From Macrosoma leucophasiata (Eukaryota; Arthropoda; Insecta; Lepidoptera; Hedylidae), in NCBI GenBank assembly GCA_036365455.1, contig JAWQUS010000020.1:97001-161000 (forward strand): a stretch of DNA of 64,000 nucleotides, written 5' to 3'. Below, piece after piece: positions 8,824 through 23,200 of the stretch; the stretch's first letter is position 1; each line of letters begins with the position of its first letter. Under the pieces are notes generated by a model, which worked only from the letters and a program-made list of their open reading frames with translations, did not search any database and was not told the DNA's origin. A program made the position numbers and the translations under genes.

Positions 8824-11800
8824 CTGTGTTCAAATGTCATCTTTGTAGGTTATAGGTATAGAGAGCCGGATGTACGAGGGCGCGAATTAAACGGTAGGCG
8901 CCGAACGTATCGGACCGGTTGGAAGCATGCGAAGTGTCGACCACTGACCGGTGGGTGGGCGCGGGCGGCTGTCGTTTCTTGAGCGTGTGGCGGTTGTGCA
9001 GGAAGGTGTCGGCGAGGTCGACGGGCTCGGGCGGCTCGGCGGGCTCGGCGCACTCGGCGGGCTCGGCACACTCGGGCGGCTCGGGCGTGTCGACGGGGTC
9101 GGCGCGCGCGGGCAGGTCGAGCACGAGGTCGGGCGTGCTCTCCGCCAGCCGGCTGTGTGCAACTTTACACTTTAAAGCCCTATTCAGACCTGCGCGTTAT
9201 TCGCTACGGCCTACGATAGCGAAACCGCTTGGGAACGCGGTAAAATTACTGTTTACAGAAACGGAAAGTTTCGCTACCGCTACGGGTAGCGAAAAATTCC
9301 GCTTCGCTAGCGAAACTTCTTGAATACTGAATACTATTCGTATATTATTTGAACGATGTACTATTGTAATCATGCCTTTGTATAAAGGCAAGGGTTCACG
9401 TATGGACTGCACCAGCTATCGAGCGATCAGTTTGATCAGTTTGGCAGCTAAAGTGTATGGGAAAATCTTAGAAAGAAGAAAGAAAGAGAAGTCCGACGGG
9501 TTGTTGTGGGATGCACAGGCTGGTTTCAGAACTGGATGTATGGATCAAGTTTTCTCCCTCCGCAACATCGTAGAGAAGCATCTGGCTGTGAGTCAGAAGG
9601 TTTTCTGCGGTTTTGTGGATTTGGAGAAAGCCTTTGATAGGCTATTACGAAAGGAGCTGTGGGACATTTCGCCAGAGTATCGTATTGATGGCAGTCTGCT
9701 CCGTGCAATACAGTCCACGTAAGTGGACTGTCAAGCATGTGTGCGGGTAGATGGTACCATGTCACCCTGGTTTGATGTTAACATCGGTGTCAGACAGGGT
9801 TGCGTGCTTTCGTCTAGGCTGTTTATCATATATCTGGACAAATGCCTCCAGAGGTCGAAGTTGATGGATGTGGGAGTGCGTATGGGTGACTTAGTGATGA
9901 ACTGTCTGCTTTACGCAGATGATGCGGTAATTTTTAGCTCTACACCATCTGGGCTACAAACACTAGTCACAGTCATGAAAAAGGATTGTATGGAGAAAGG
10001 CTAACAATTGAATGTGGATAAAACTAAAGTATTAGTATTTGAAAGAGATGACCAGAGAACAAATGCAAGGGTATTAGTAGATGATGCAGTGTTAGAACAG
10101 GTGGATGAAATTGTATATCTTGGATGTGCTTTTAGCAAGGATGGTAGGTACACCACTTACATAGAAAGAAGAGTGCTTGCTGGGAATTGCGTGAATGGAG
10201 CGTTGGGTAAGCTGCTAGAATCTAAACATCTCAGCCAGCGGGCTCGACTAGCCGTACATAATGCTGTACTTACTCCAACGCTTTTATATGAAAGCGAGAG
10301 CTGGATATGCAGGAAAGAGCATGAAAGTAAGTTAAACGCGGTCGAGATGAGATCTTTGTGCAAGATCTGCGGTGTATCACTCACCGATCGCGTTCGTAAT
10401 GAAGATGTAAGAAAGAGGCTTTGTGTGAATTATAGTATCGGTGTAAAAATTAAAAAAGGCATGCTCCGATGGTACGAGCATATAGAAAGAATGTTGTCGA
10501 ATGAGCGAATGACTAAACAGATACGGAGACAGATACGAGACAGATACGGAGGAGAAAGGAAAGACGGAGGACTTGAAGAAAGAAGAAAGAAGAAACGACT
10601 GCGAAGACCAGCAGCACGAACACAGGACGACCGGAAGCAGGAGCCGAAGGCTGTGGTGTCATGCCCCAGAAAAGGAAGTGACACTAGGGACGCATGTAAA
10701 CACTGACAGTAAAGAACTTGTAGGGAGCCAAGAACACATGCGCGCGCGACATAAGCGGTTCGTGCGCGCATCTCCCGAGATTCGGCCCATATAACCAGGA
10801 TGGTTGGTGGGGCCATGGGAAGGTTGGTGGATTATGTGCATGTGTGTGTCACACAAATTTTACCCCGGCAAAACATGACAGACTGTTTTGCATCGGTAAT
10901 AGACACTATGGCTATTCCCCTCTGGTGGGCCGGTGGCCCGTGTTGCTCTTTGTGCACAACCTTGCGCGTAAGTATACTAAATAAATAAATAATAAAGAAT
11001 AACGTATTTTTTTCGACAACTTTTTTGTTCGAATTGCTCGCTGCATATACCTAGTCGATTTATTTTAAGGTACATAACCCTACCTAGTTTTCTTTATTTA
11101 CCATTGTTAGCCATTTTTCTCGATTATTAATATTCTGTGGTAATCGGAAATGTTATTAAATTATTTTTTATAATACTTATAACAGCGCAGTTTGGCTAGG
11201 AAACTCCAAACTTTTAATAAATTCATTAAATAAGGTAGGAGGTTCACCACTAAAGAGGTTAATTATATTATATAATATGCTTGATCGACAAATACAAATT
11301 ATCGATATGGTCAATCCTACAAAGGTAGGTATGTATCGTATGTATGTATCTTTACGCCAGGGGAAAGCAGAGAGTGTAGGTTATAAAATAGTAGTAATCC
11401 ATGTATTAGGTTGGGGAATAATTTAAACATTTTTTAATATAGTTTATTTAAATTTAACTAAAGTATGTATGTACCATTTTGTTCGATAACCTTTTGCCAT
11501 CTTGTAGGTAGGGACATGATCCCATTGCTATAAACATTTTGGGACTTCTCATCAAAATACCGCGACAAGTGGATTTGGCAGTCCTCTCGTGATGTTAACC
11601 TAACATTGCATAGAGAATTCTGAAGAGACCAAAACAGGTGGAAATTTGAAGGTGCAAGGTCAGGACTATACGGCGGATGCATTAACACCTCCCACCCAAA
11701 CTCACTTAATTTTTGCTGAGTGGCTATAGATGTGTGAGGTCTAGCGTTATCATGATGAAACACCACACCCCTTCTGTTGATCAATTCCGGCCGCTTTCCT

Positions 11801-14800
11801 TCAACTTCTTGCTTTAATCTCATCAGTTGTTTGCAGTAGAGTTCAGAATCGATAGTCCTGCCTGGTGGTAATAGCTCATAATGAATAATGCCCTTCCAAT
11901 CCCACCACACACACAACATCACCTTAATGCGAGTTAACCCGGGTTTCGCCACAGTCTGTGAAGCCTGACCGGCCTTTGACCACGACCTTTTTCGCACGTT
12001 CTTGTCGTACGTGATCTACTTTTCATCACCAGTTATCAGCTTCTTCAAAAATGATTCGGTTTCATTACGTCGTAATAAAGAATCACAAATGAGTACACTA
12101 GGTTCATACACGAGGTTCTATAGGTTTCTTTCAGTGAGCTCGTGAGGTACCCAAATATCGACCTTTTTTTTTGTACCCAGCTTTTTTCAAATGCGCCAAA
12201 ACTGTTTTGTGATCAATTCTCAGTTCTTCAGCTACGTCGTAACTACTGATATGACGATCTTGCTCCACTTTTTCAAAAATGGCATCCATTTTATCCGTAA
12301 TAAAGGCGACCAGAGCGAGGTGCATCTTAGACATCAAAATTTCCGGATTGAAAACGCTTAAACCAAATTTGTGCTACTCTCAGACACTGCACTAGGTCCA
12401 TAAACATCGCAATTTTTTTTCGCGGCTTGCGTAGCATTTTTACCTTTTTTGTAGTATAATTTTAAAATGTATCGAATTTCTTCATTAGATTCACTCATCT
12501 TGACAGCACGAAAAACAAATGAAAATCACACATTTGCCTAAGTTTAATTTGGAATTATGTTCTTTAAAATATTAACTTTCAATGATACCAAGACCAGTCA
12601 GATACAAATACTACAGCCAAAGAGATTTTATTACAAGTTCATACATACTATAATGCGAAAAGACTTTTTCCCCAACCTATTATTTGTTATTATTTTAAAG
12701 TAAATTCTTTTTTTTTATGTAATAAAAGTGACAAACAAGCGTGCAGTTCACATGGATGTTAAGTGATGACTGCAGCCTATAGACACTTACACAATGACCA
12801 GAGGTCAAAATGAAGATGCGCTGCCATTCCAGAGGCATTAGGTGTTATGCCTCTGTACCGGAAATTACAGGGCCGTACATTACCACCTGACCGGAACACG
12901 ATAGTGCTGAACACTACCATTAAGCGGCAAGTATATTAGGTAATGCGGTGGTGCCTACGCCCGCGATCTCCGTCACTGGAGCTCTACCACCAGTGGAATC
13001 TTATGCATTCAAAGAATTCATATCATAAAATCTGTTAATTTTGTCTATCCGTTTATGTAGAAGTTTTGTATCAGAACTAAATCCTAGCATTTAGAGAGCT
13101 ACATTTCATTCGAACTTACATGTGAAATTAATAATTTTGTGAGTTTTCTTTCTAAGATGAGTTACATTCATGTACCGCACATGTAACCATGTATATTTAT
13201 GTACAATAAACACCAGTTTATACTTTAAACCCCTTAAATTTAATAAAAATAAGATTTATTTTTTTCACGGCTGACGCCAGGCTGTCTCAGGCTGAGAGCG
13301 TGTCTGTGAATGGTCTCGTCTGCCTATCTCGCTCTAACACATGCGTATGATATATTCTTAATCTTTTGTATTGCCAATCTATCTAACGAAGTAGTATCAT
13401 AGTATATAAAGCTTTGGTCGACTAGTACGTCAACTAGTGATGCGTCACGCGTCAGCCGAATTTTCATCATTGCATCTAGTTCGAGTAACATAACTCGGGT
13501 TATGCCAGTCATTTTGATAGAGAAAAACATGAGACGATTTACGAGTTATGTTTTTCTTGACACATATTTATACTGACCTGCACGGCTCGTGCGGCGGCGC
13601 GGGCGCGGCGGGGGTGGCGGGGGTGGCGGGGTGCGCGTGGTGCGGGCCGGGGGGCGCGGGGTGCGGGCCGGGGGGCGCGGGGTGCGGGCCGGGGGGCGCG
13701 GGGTGCGGGGCGGGCGCCGCACTCGTTACCTGCGCATGCACACCGACGTTACTGCGCCGCTCCACATCAATCGCTCCGAACCGGTCGACCACCCATTGTG
13801 GTGTGAGAGTGAGGGACGAACTCTCTGCATACAGGTTGTCCCAGAAATCAACGATATACCGAAAACGGGTCCATGGCTTGTCATGACAGTTATTAGAAAA
13901 TTGTGATTAAAAATATTTGTCATGTATTTTTAATATCATTAGGATTTAAAAAAATATCGGAAAAACTAACATCTTGTGATGATCTTTCAACTCCTAAGAC
14001 TACAAATATGTTTTACTTTTTTGTGTCGGTGACAGCCATACAGCTTCCGCCTCCGCCCACACCCCGACTGCGAGTGGACAGTTGGACACGTGGGCCACGT
14101 AGCGGTGTCCTTCAGGGCTTACAGCGCATTGAATCGTAAAATAGTCTTCCCAAACCCTCCCTAGGTATTTAAAACCAACTAACAATTCACCACGCGAATT
14201 CCAGATTTTATTATTTTGTCGGCGTGATTGATATGTATGTTCATGCCAAATTACAGTTTTCTGGTATAAAAAGAGTCTCCGAGCAGAGCTGCGGTCAGAC
14301 AGACGGATAGACAGAACTATAAGAGTTCCTTGTAGGCTACGGAACCCTTAAAATGATAAATGTATTTCTTACCAACAGCAGGATTTTTAAGCTATTGCAT
14401 AGCTTCTATTGAGGGCCGAGCGGGGATCGAATCCAGAAATTCCGTGACGAAAAAACCTCACGCTCCTCACTCCGACGGGCACGGAGGTGTGGCTTGAAGG
14501 CCGTGCATTGTCTAACGTCCTAACGTCGTTTCTTTTCGGCAGTCTTCGACACGGTGTTTGTGTGCGTGCAACTAGACGTATTGTACGACTCTACGAAGCT
14601 CGCACGAATCGAGACGAGCTGCTCCGAAATCGGACGAATACATAAGCAGCTGTTTATATGTATTGTAAAATAATAAAAATATTCCAAACAATATTAACTA
14701 TTTTATTTAATAAAAGAAAAAAAATGTTTTCTTATCGGTCACCACGCTCAAAAAGTGTAACTTGAATTAATATCAAAGAAAAAAAGAAATACTGCATAAA

Positions 14801-17800
14801 TAAAATAAATAAATAATTATAACTGCATAAGTTGATACAAAATGCTATGCAGTAGCTTTACCGCGGCAGTCCGGCAGTCCCCGAGTGCCACACGTCGTTT
14901 TTTTTGTTATGTACGATACGACGATGTCCCTTAAGGCACAGAACAGGAAGGTCCAGAAGTCAATCTCGTGTATGTACTTCACTTCGCGCTAGGGTTGTTA
15001 ACATTGACTTATGCACAAAAAACTACCGTGGCAGTGGCACTTGAATCTATTTATTTGATTTATTGTTGTGCATGAAACAGGAGTACCGGCAATATAAACC
15101 AATAATAAGTAAAAAAAAGTACATTTGCATTTTTATACATTTGTTAGTTTTACTACATTTTTTTAAATTCTTTTATTTCTTGATTTCTCTTTTTACACCA
15201 ACTTACCTATCAAGTTGCACAAGGTAGGTATGTAGTCTTACCTGCAGCGGACGGTCGAACAGACAGACATGACGAATATAAAAGGGTTCCGTTTTTTGTC
15301 ACTTGGCTACGGAACTCTAAAATCCATCCCCGCGAATTAATATTATAGTGGGTTAGTAATAGGTATTTGGTGGCGTGATTCAAAATAGAAAACTGTTATA
15401 TAAATTGAGCTTATCTAACACATTATAAAATATTCTGCCCATGATCACCAAAAATATCAACTTTTAGTGGGTAGGTAGTTATGATCTTTGTAGGGACTTC
15501 GGTACCTCTCTGAAACAATAATAATTGGTAGCTAAAAATGAGAATTCGCAGTTAAATGTTGAATTCAAACAACTGTCGACTGAACAATTATTATTACAAT
15601 AACTTCTTCTTTGTTGCTCCATTTTTTTGCACAAAACAGTTAATAGACGAGTATTACAAGCGGATGGTAGTCGCGCTCGAATTCAACTGGTTCCGAACTT
15701 CCGACCGAGACACCGTGTCGGCGAGCGGTGTCTATGTGTGCGTTGCTCGAGCGCGCTTTGTATGTAGATTGTCTTCTGTACCTTTCTGTTCTGTGCTTAA
15801 GGCGTCTTGTGCAGGACAAGAAAAGTCACCGGGCCTATGTAAGAATTCGTTTCGGCGCTGAACAAGAAAAAATCTTGTCTGCGCTAGACATGTCGTGTCT
15901 AGATTTTAATGTTGCTGCGATGCGGTGGGGGGCGGGGTAGGGTAAGGTAAGGTGGTCGGTGGTTAGCCGTCACTGACGACCCTCAGTGACGGCTGACCAC
16001 CATGTTAGCGTGTACCCGTTTCTATTAGTCTTGTCTGTAGTAGACACGAATAATTCTTGTCGTGTACATAAGGAATTGGTCTTATCAGACACGGTGAAAT
16101 TTCTTAGCGTGTACAAGGTCTCTAACCGAACAATCGAAATAAACACTAAGGAATTTGACATGGTTGAGTAATTATTACAAATTTGTTTTACGTCTACTGG
16201 ATCCGCTACCGTATGCCTTTGCACGATGCTTCTTTCCAATTAAAAAGTTTACACCAGTTTCTACACTCACTCGTAGGAATCTGTGCCAGAAATGACATGT
16301 AGGTACATATTGTCCATACGACAAATTCTTCATAGAAAAAACTCTTCATAGTCATAATAGACACTAAATTGAAGCACCTTTAGCGTTCGCGTATAGTGTA
16401 GAGTACAGCCCTATCTACATTGACATCTTTTGTTTTCATCAAAATGTGTATGATATTGGTGGCAGGTTGGCAGCAACATTGATTTAACGTGGATGTGACA
16501 TTTTGGAACGAAGCTGTTATGTCTCATTTGCTCTTGAATCATTTTTGTAAAATCGCCCTAAACGTCCCACCAATAAAATCTTAAGGTACCTCAGTCCCCA
16601 CACACGCCCACACACGTGTTATACTGCGATGCCCTTATTTATGTAATGCATTCTGTGCCGTATATATAGAGTTCGGTATCCCCACGGCAAAAGCTACATC
16701 TCGCCCTACCTACCTATATGACTCGGTAGCCTATTACCACTAGGTACTTACCGATGCGATGAACTTCTGTCACGAAGTATCTAAGTCATCGTCAGTCAGT
16801 CTAGGTTATGGGGGGTAGGGGATCCCCAGAGGTGGGAATAAAAACGTTAATATTACACAAAGATAAATGGATTAAAGAAAAGGGGTACTCGAATGTGTGT
16901 CCTGTCGAGTGACCTGTTTCTCCCGATAGCGACGCGTAACACCACGGCACTACTTGCAAGTCCTCGATCCGATCAAGACAATTATCAAATGATCGGACAC
17001 TACCGCCTATCTGTATTGCTGCTGACATTGTCATTGCTGTCAAATTTTAAAGTCGATTTTTACTTTAACTAAAAAACAATAATCGAAATAATCTACCATT
17101 ATCGCTTGTTTAACTCCTACGAAAACGAGAACATCAATCAGATTATCAATACTACTTTTAAAGGAGCTACAAATCGACATGAAAGTTTGACAGCAATGAC
17201 AATGTCAACAGCAAAACAGATAGGCGGTAGCACGCCTGATGGCGGATGGCTCGACTATATATAAAAAATATCCGTAATTATGCACACCGCGCAATTACGT
17301 GATCGTTCTCGATCGATCCCGCGCTTTTTTACATTTTTTAATTTTCCTAATATGCGGTTGCACGGCTCACACAAATCCAAAATCTGAGGGTACGTTCGAA
17401 TTACGAAACATAGATAATAAATAACCAGAGTGTTAACAGAATAGTTAGCAACTGTACCGAACACATTCTGTAAGAGAAAGGAAATGTTTCTGACACGTAT
17501 GAATACCACAGTGTACACTAAACTACCAATTTCAATCAATGTTGTGTCCATTTTTATGATACAGTTTTTTCAATAGCAAATTACCAAAACGTTCTTACGA
17601 GTCATCGTCCAGCCAATTTGCACTGCACTAGTCTTTATACCACATGCTTACCCATTACCATAATCTGCAATTCATACCTTACCATCCTGAGTATGAGCGA
17701 CCAAACCTTAATCATATTAATTTCGGTGTATCGTTCACACGTCAAATAGTATATTATTCTATCCTAGCCAGCCAGTCTCTCGTGTTACAAATTCTTTTAT

Positions 17801-20204
17801 ATAAAACACAGTTTTTCTATATAAAAATTAGCATTCCGCTATCGACCGACGAAATCCATGAGACAAGGCTTAACCTCGTGCGGGTTAAGCCTTGTCTCAT
17901 GGATTTCGTCGTACACACACAACGCACCTACACACAAATGCTCTGCATTTTAAATACAAATATCTAAAAGCCACAAATATTTGTCTCGGTGCGGGGATCG
18001 AACCCACGACCCTCAGATCAATCGGTCGTCACACACCGGTGGACCGATTGGGTCGTAAAGATATTTACATAAAATGGTGCGTGACAAGTGGCGTTCAATA
18101 TTTATGCACATGTGGAGTACGTGGCGGGGTATCAATAGCATGAAGCAGCAAGACCGACACACAAGGACGAGCGTGTCCCGTGTCCCGCCACCGCGCCCCG
18201 TCCGCGCCCCCCATGCCACCTGCGCATCCCAGTCCACCGCGCGCCCTGCTCTACCACGCTCACCGCGCGCCCTGCTCTACCACGCTCACCGCGCGCCCTG
18301 CTCTACCACGCTCACCGCGCGCCCTGCTCTACCACGCTCACCGCGCGCCCTGCTCTACCACGCTCACCGCGCGCCCTGCTCTACCACGCTCACCGCGCGC
18401 CCTGCTCTACCACGCTCACCGCGCGCCCTGCTCTACCACGCTCACCGCGCGCCCTGCTCTACCACGCTCACCGCGCGCCCTGCTCTACCACGCTCACCGC
18501 GCGCCCTGCTCTACCACGCTCACCGCGCGCCCTGCTCTACCACGCTCACCGCGCGCCCTGCTCTACCACGCTCACCGCGCGCCCTGCTCTACCACGCTCA
18601 CCGCGCGCCCTGCTCTACCACGCACACCGCGCGCCCTGCTCTACCACGCTCACCGCGCGCCCTGCTCTACCACGCTCACCGCGCGCCCTGCTCTACCACG
18701 CTCACCGCGCGCCCTGCTCTACCACGCTCACCGCGCGCCCTGCTCTACCACGCTCACCGCGCGCCCTGCTCTACCACGCTCACCGCGCGCCCTGCTCTAC
18801 CACGCTCACCGCGCGCCCTGCTCTACCACGCTCACCGCGCGCCCTGCTCTACCACGCTCACCGCGCGCCCTGCTCTACCACGCTCACCGCGCGCCCTGCT
18901 CTACCACGCTCACCGCGCGCCCTGCTCTACCACGCACACCGCGCGCCCTGCTCTACCACGCTCACCGCGCGCCCTGCTCTACCACGCTCACCGCGCGCCC
19001 TGCTCTACCACGCTCACCGCGCGCCCTGCTCTACCACGCTCACCGCGCGCCCTGCTCTACCACGCTCACCGCGCGCCCTGCTCTACCACGCTCACCGCGC
19101 GCCCTGCTCTACCACGCTCACCGCGTCCCCCGCTGCGCATGCCAAATAAAAACACGAGCATGTTCCATACAACATATCGTTTATTCAAAAAGCGATCACC
19201 TGGAGACTACATTACAAATGTTCAGCTGTCTACTGAATAAATCATACTTACAGCCCAATACAACGAATTTATAATATGTACATGCATTATACAAATCAAA
19301 TGAAGCCGAAAACACTATCAACTGACTCTACATACATAAATATTAAGCTTCGTAATTCAAATGGCACTGAACTCAAAATAATATTATATACAATTGTAAA
19401 AAATACATGCACAAATATGAATTATCATATTCTACATAACATAAATAAAATATTCTAAATTAATAAAGTTATATACCATCACAAATCGTGTTGAAAATCT
19501 TGCGCAACTTGTGATTTTGTATAGTGTACTAAAGTAAGAGTAGGGACAACATCGATGTGCATTTAGGAGATTCGAATTCATTTCTGACGAATGCGGTGCG
19601 ACCGCCGTCAACATTGCTGTCGTCATTGTCATTGCTGTCAATTTGTAGCTCCTTTAAAAGCAGTAGTAATAATCTGATTGTTTTTCTCGCTTTCGTAAGT
19701 GCGAAACAGGCGATAATGGTAGATTGTTTCGATTATTGTTATTTAGTAAAAGTAAAAATCGACATGAAAAATTGACAGCAATGGCAACGACAAGAGCAAT
19801 GTCGATAGGCGGGCGCACCCCCGTATACTGCAGAGTCGATAGAGGCAATGGACGGGTTTGTTAGGACGGCGATAACTTGGCAAAAGATGCGTTCGTATCC
19901 GTCAGTACCAATACCAGTACCAGTACCAGTACCAGGCACGTACAGTACATACATACAGTGCGGAGTCGCACGGCCGATGTCACCTCGTGCAGGTGCGGCG
20001 TGCGGCACGTGACGTCGGACGGAGAGATCGAGTTAACTTCGGAGCCGAACTGCGCGAAATCGGTCACAAAACGCAGCAATATGCGATTCCTGGGTATTTT
20101 TGGGCAAACAATTCACGGTCGGGAAAACGCATTTTTCGGGGTGTGTGTGTGTGTGTGTGTGTGGGGGGGGGGGGTGTGTGTGTGTGTGTGGGTGTGTGTG
20201 TGTG

Positions 20205-20259
<55 letters not shown>

Positions 20260-23200
20260 GTGGGGGAGGGGGGGGCTATATGAGCGTGGTGAGGTCGCGT
20301 GTGGGGTGTGTGCATGTGTGCAGTAGTACCTGGGCGCGGCGCAGCGGCTCGGGCGGCTCGGGCGGCTCGAGGGGCTCGGGCGGCTCGAGCGTCTCGGGCG
20401 GCGCGCCGGACGAAGACCTGCCGACAACCGACAACTACCTCGTTACACCTCTCCTACATCATACAACATACACGATACACGACACACCGCATGTCGCAAG
20501 GGAGTGCGCAACGAGTACCGATGCTCATCGAATAAACACTAACCTCCGACTGCATTGAACCCTAACGTCTCGATGCAGATGCCTCGCCACGACTTACGAG
20601 GCAGCACTGTTATAACTACCTAGCCGAAATGCGGTAGCGACGACGTATCGAACGAATTATGTACGCGCGTTTCCAAGTGGAGATACTTAGAGCGTACTGA
20701 AAATTTCTGGATTCTAATGTATAAGACTAGACATAACGACATGGTTATTGTTTACAAAGTATATCTCGCAATTAATACATTTTTGCATTATTTTTATTCG
20801 GTCTGTCCTTTCGATCATTTCAATTGCTGCTTCTTATACGCTGCTTTTGGGCTTTAAATAAGTCTTCCAAATACGTCGAATTTCCCCCAAAACATTATGC
20901 CGTATCGCAGAATTTTTTCGACTGTCTTTCGGCTTCTGCCTTAAATCAATATAACAACTGTGCTAATGTCAATGATAGAGTGTTGGATTGGGTTTTGAGT
21001 AATGCTGATTTAACTTTATGTGCCTCCGACGATCCCTTGGTGCCCGAAGATGCCCATCATAAGTCACTGTTATTTACTATTAATTCCGTCGAATTTAAAA
21101 CATTAAAAAATAAATCGCGTTTTAAGTATTTTTACCAATCAGCCGATTTTGATGAAATTAATGCAAATTTGAGCGAAGTTGATTGGGACTGTTGTTTGTT
21201 TGGCTGTTCCCTAGATGAAGCTACAGATAATTTCTACAGCCACCTTTATGACCTAATTAATAAATATATACCACATAAAATGGTCACCCCTAATCAATTT
21301 CCACCTTGGTACTCTAGTGCATTAAAAAAGTGCTCAAAGAAAAATTTAAATTTTTAAACAAATATAACATTTATGGCAATTCATACGATTATGATACCTT
21401 TTCTCTGCTCCGTAAAAGAGCTAAGGACCTAGAAAAAACCTGTTATACTGAATACCTTGAGACCGTCGAAACGTCAATCGAACCGTAACCGAAAATGTTA
21501 TGGAGTTTTATAAAGTCAAATAAAAATGGTGATCATGGTTTCCCTCCCCACTTCATTTTTGAAGATAAATCGTCTGACACAGGGGAGACTATTTGTGAAT
21601 TTTTCTCAGAATATTTTCAATCTAATTTTCTAAATTCAACAACACCCAATTGTTAAAATATTAATCAATCCGATAGTAACTCGTCTTTCGCGCTAAATGA
21701 TATTTATATTAATCCAGAATCAATTTTTAAATTATTGAAGACCACTGACCTAACAAAAGGAGCTGGACCTGACCGAATTTCCGCTATATTCATTTCTAAA
21801 TGTAGCACTCATTTAACTAAACCATTGACTATTCTTTTCAAAAGATCCATTCGGGAAGGTGTTATACCTAAGATATGGAAATCTGCTCTCATAACCCCGG
21901 TTTTCAAAACCGGTAATAATCACGATGTAAAAAATTATAGGCCAATATCTAAGCTCTGTATATTTGCCAAAATACTTGAACATTTAGTACACGAACAACT
22001 ATATACATTTTTGAAACCCACCTTGGCTCCTGAACAACACGGATTTGTTAAAGGTCGTTCTACCACCTCTAATCTCGTGTCGTTTATTGATTACACTACC
22101 TTGAACATGGATACAGGAGGACAAGTAGATGCAATATTTACTGATTATCGGAAAGCATTTGATAGAATTGATCATTGTATCTTATTACAGAAGCTTCTCG
22201 CTGCCGGAATCCATGGCAACTTATTTAGATGGTTCTGCTCTTATATCCAGAACCGTACACAAAAGGTTGTTGTTAATGGCTACTCTTCTTCTTCTTGGAT
22301 TGTAGTACCATCTGGTGTGCCCCAAGGTTCTAAGATGGGGCCTTTGCTATTTGACATCTTTATCAATGACATTGCCTCCTGTTTTGAATACTCAAAATTC
22401 ATACTCTATGCTGATGATATGAAAATATTCAAAAAAATAAATGAGCTTAGAGACTGTCTCTTAATACAAGAAGACCTAACTAGATCAGAAAACTATTGTA
22501 CGTCCAATAAATTAGATCTTAATATTGATAAATGTTTTACAATTTCTTTTTCCCGAAAATTAAATATTATTAATTATGATTACACTATCAGTACAATAAA
22601 ACTAAGGAGGGTTTCTGAAATCCGAGATCTGGGTGTGACTCATGACTCGAAATTAACATATGAAAACCACAACGACAAAATTGTTAAAAAAGCAAATAAA
22701 TCCCTTGCAATTATAAAACGAACGTGTTCGCAATTTCACTCTATTAAGCCGCTTAAAGTGCTCTATTGTTCTTACGTCCGAAGTGTTCTTGAGTATTGCT
22801 CGCAAATATGGAACCCAGTATACAATGTCTACATTATTCGAATTGAAAACATTCAAAAACGATTTCTTAGATATTTACAATTTAAATGTAATCAATTCGA
22901 TGATACCTATGAAACAAGATGTAGTAGACATCATATTTTACCTCTTGAAGTAAGACGAAAAATTTCTGATATTGTTTTCTTTACAAAAATTATTTCAATC
23001 GAGAGTAGATTCTCCGAGTCTACTCTCTAAAATTAGTCTTAAAATACCTATTAAATCTGTAAGAGAACAGCATAAAAATATTACTTTACATGTTCCAACA
23101 TATGGTACTAATTATAGGAAAAATGCGTATTTTATACGATCTGCAAACTACGTGAATAGACTGACTCCCGACCACGAACTTGATTTATTTAACTCTTCGC

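Larger units (their letters stand above)
9153..13577 (-). other. srGAP intron 15
   Basis: Holds a LINE (about 9355-11000), a mori-like mariner (11406-12681) and an inverted SINE-like repeat (12708-12992). The stretch 9175-9330 has repeated TAGCGAAA-type motifs in both orientations and may be a small unclassified element. Nothing is recognised in 13000-13570. Confidence 0.7.
13730..20329 (-). other. srGAP intron 14
   Basis: A 6.6-kb intron with two copies of a repeat ending CTACGGAACCCT / CTACGGAACTCT (14230-14352, 15200-15325). It also holds a hairpin (15958-16001), two copies of a MITE (17005-17232, 19597-19825), a tRNA-type SINE (17960-18060) and the 26-bp minisatellite. Nothing is recognised in 16300-16800. 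Confidence 0.7.

Noticed and set aside
18074..19274. Two overlapping open frames of 388 and 364 codons with 26-residue protein repeats
   Set aside because: They are produced by the 26-bp minisatellite, which is open in all forward frames; no start context, splice sites or family features.
20113..20427. Thr/His-rich and Cys/Val-rich frames
   Set aside because: Translations of the (TG)n microsatellite.
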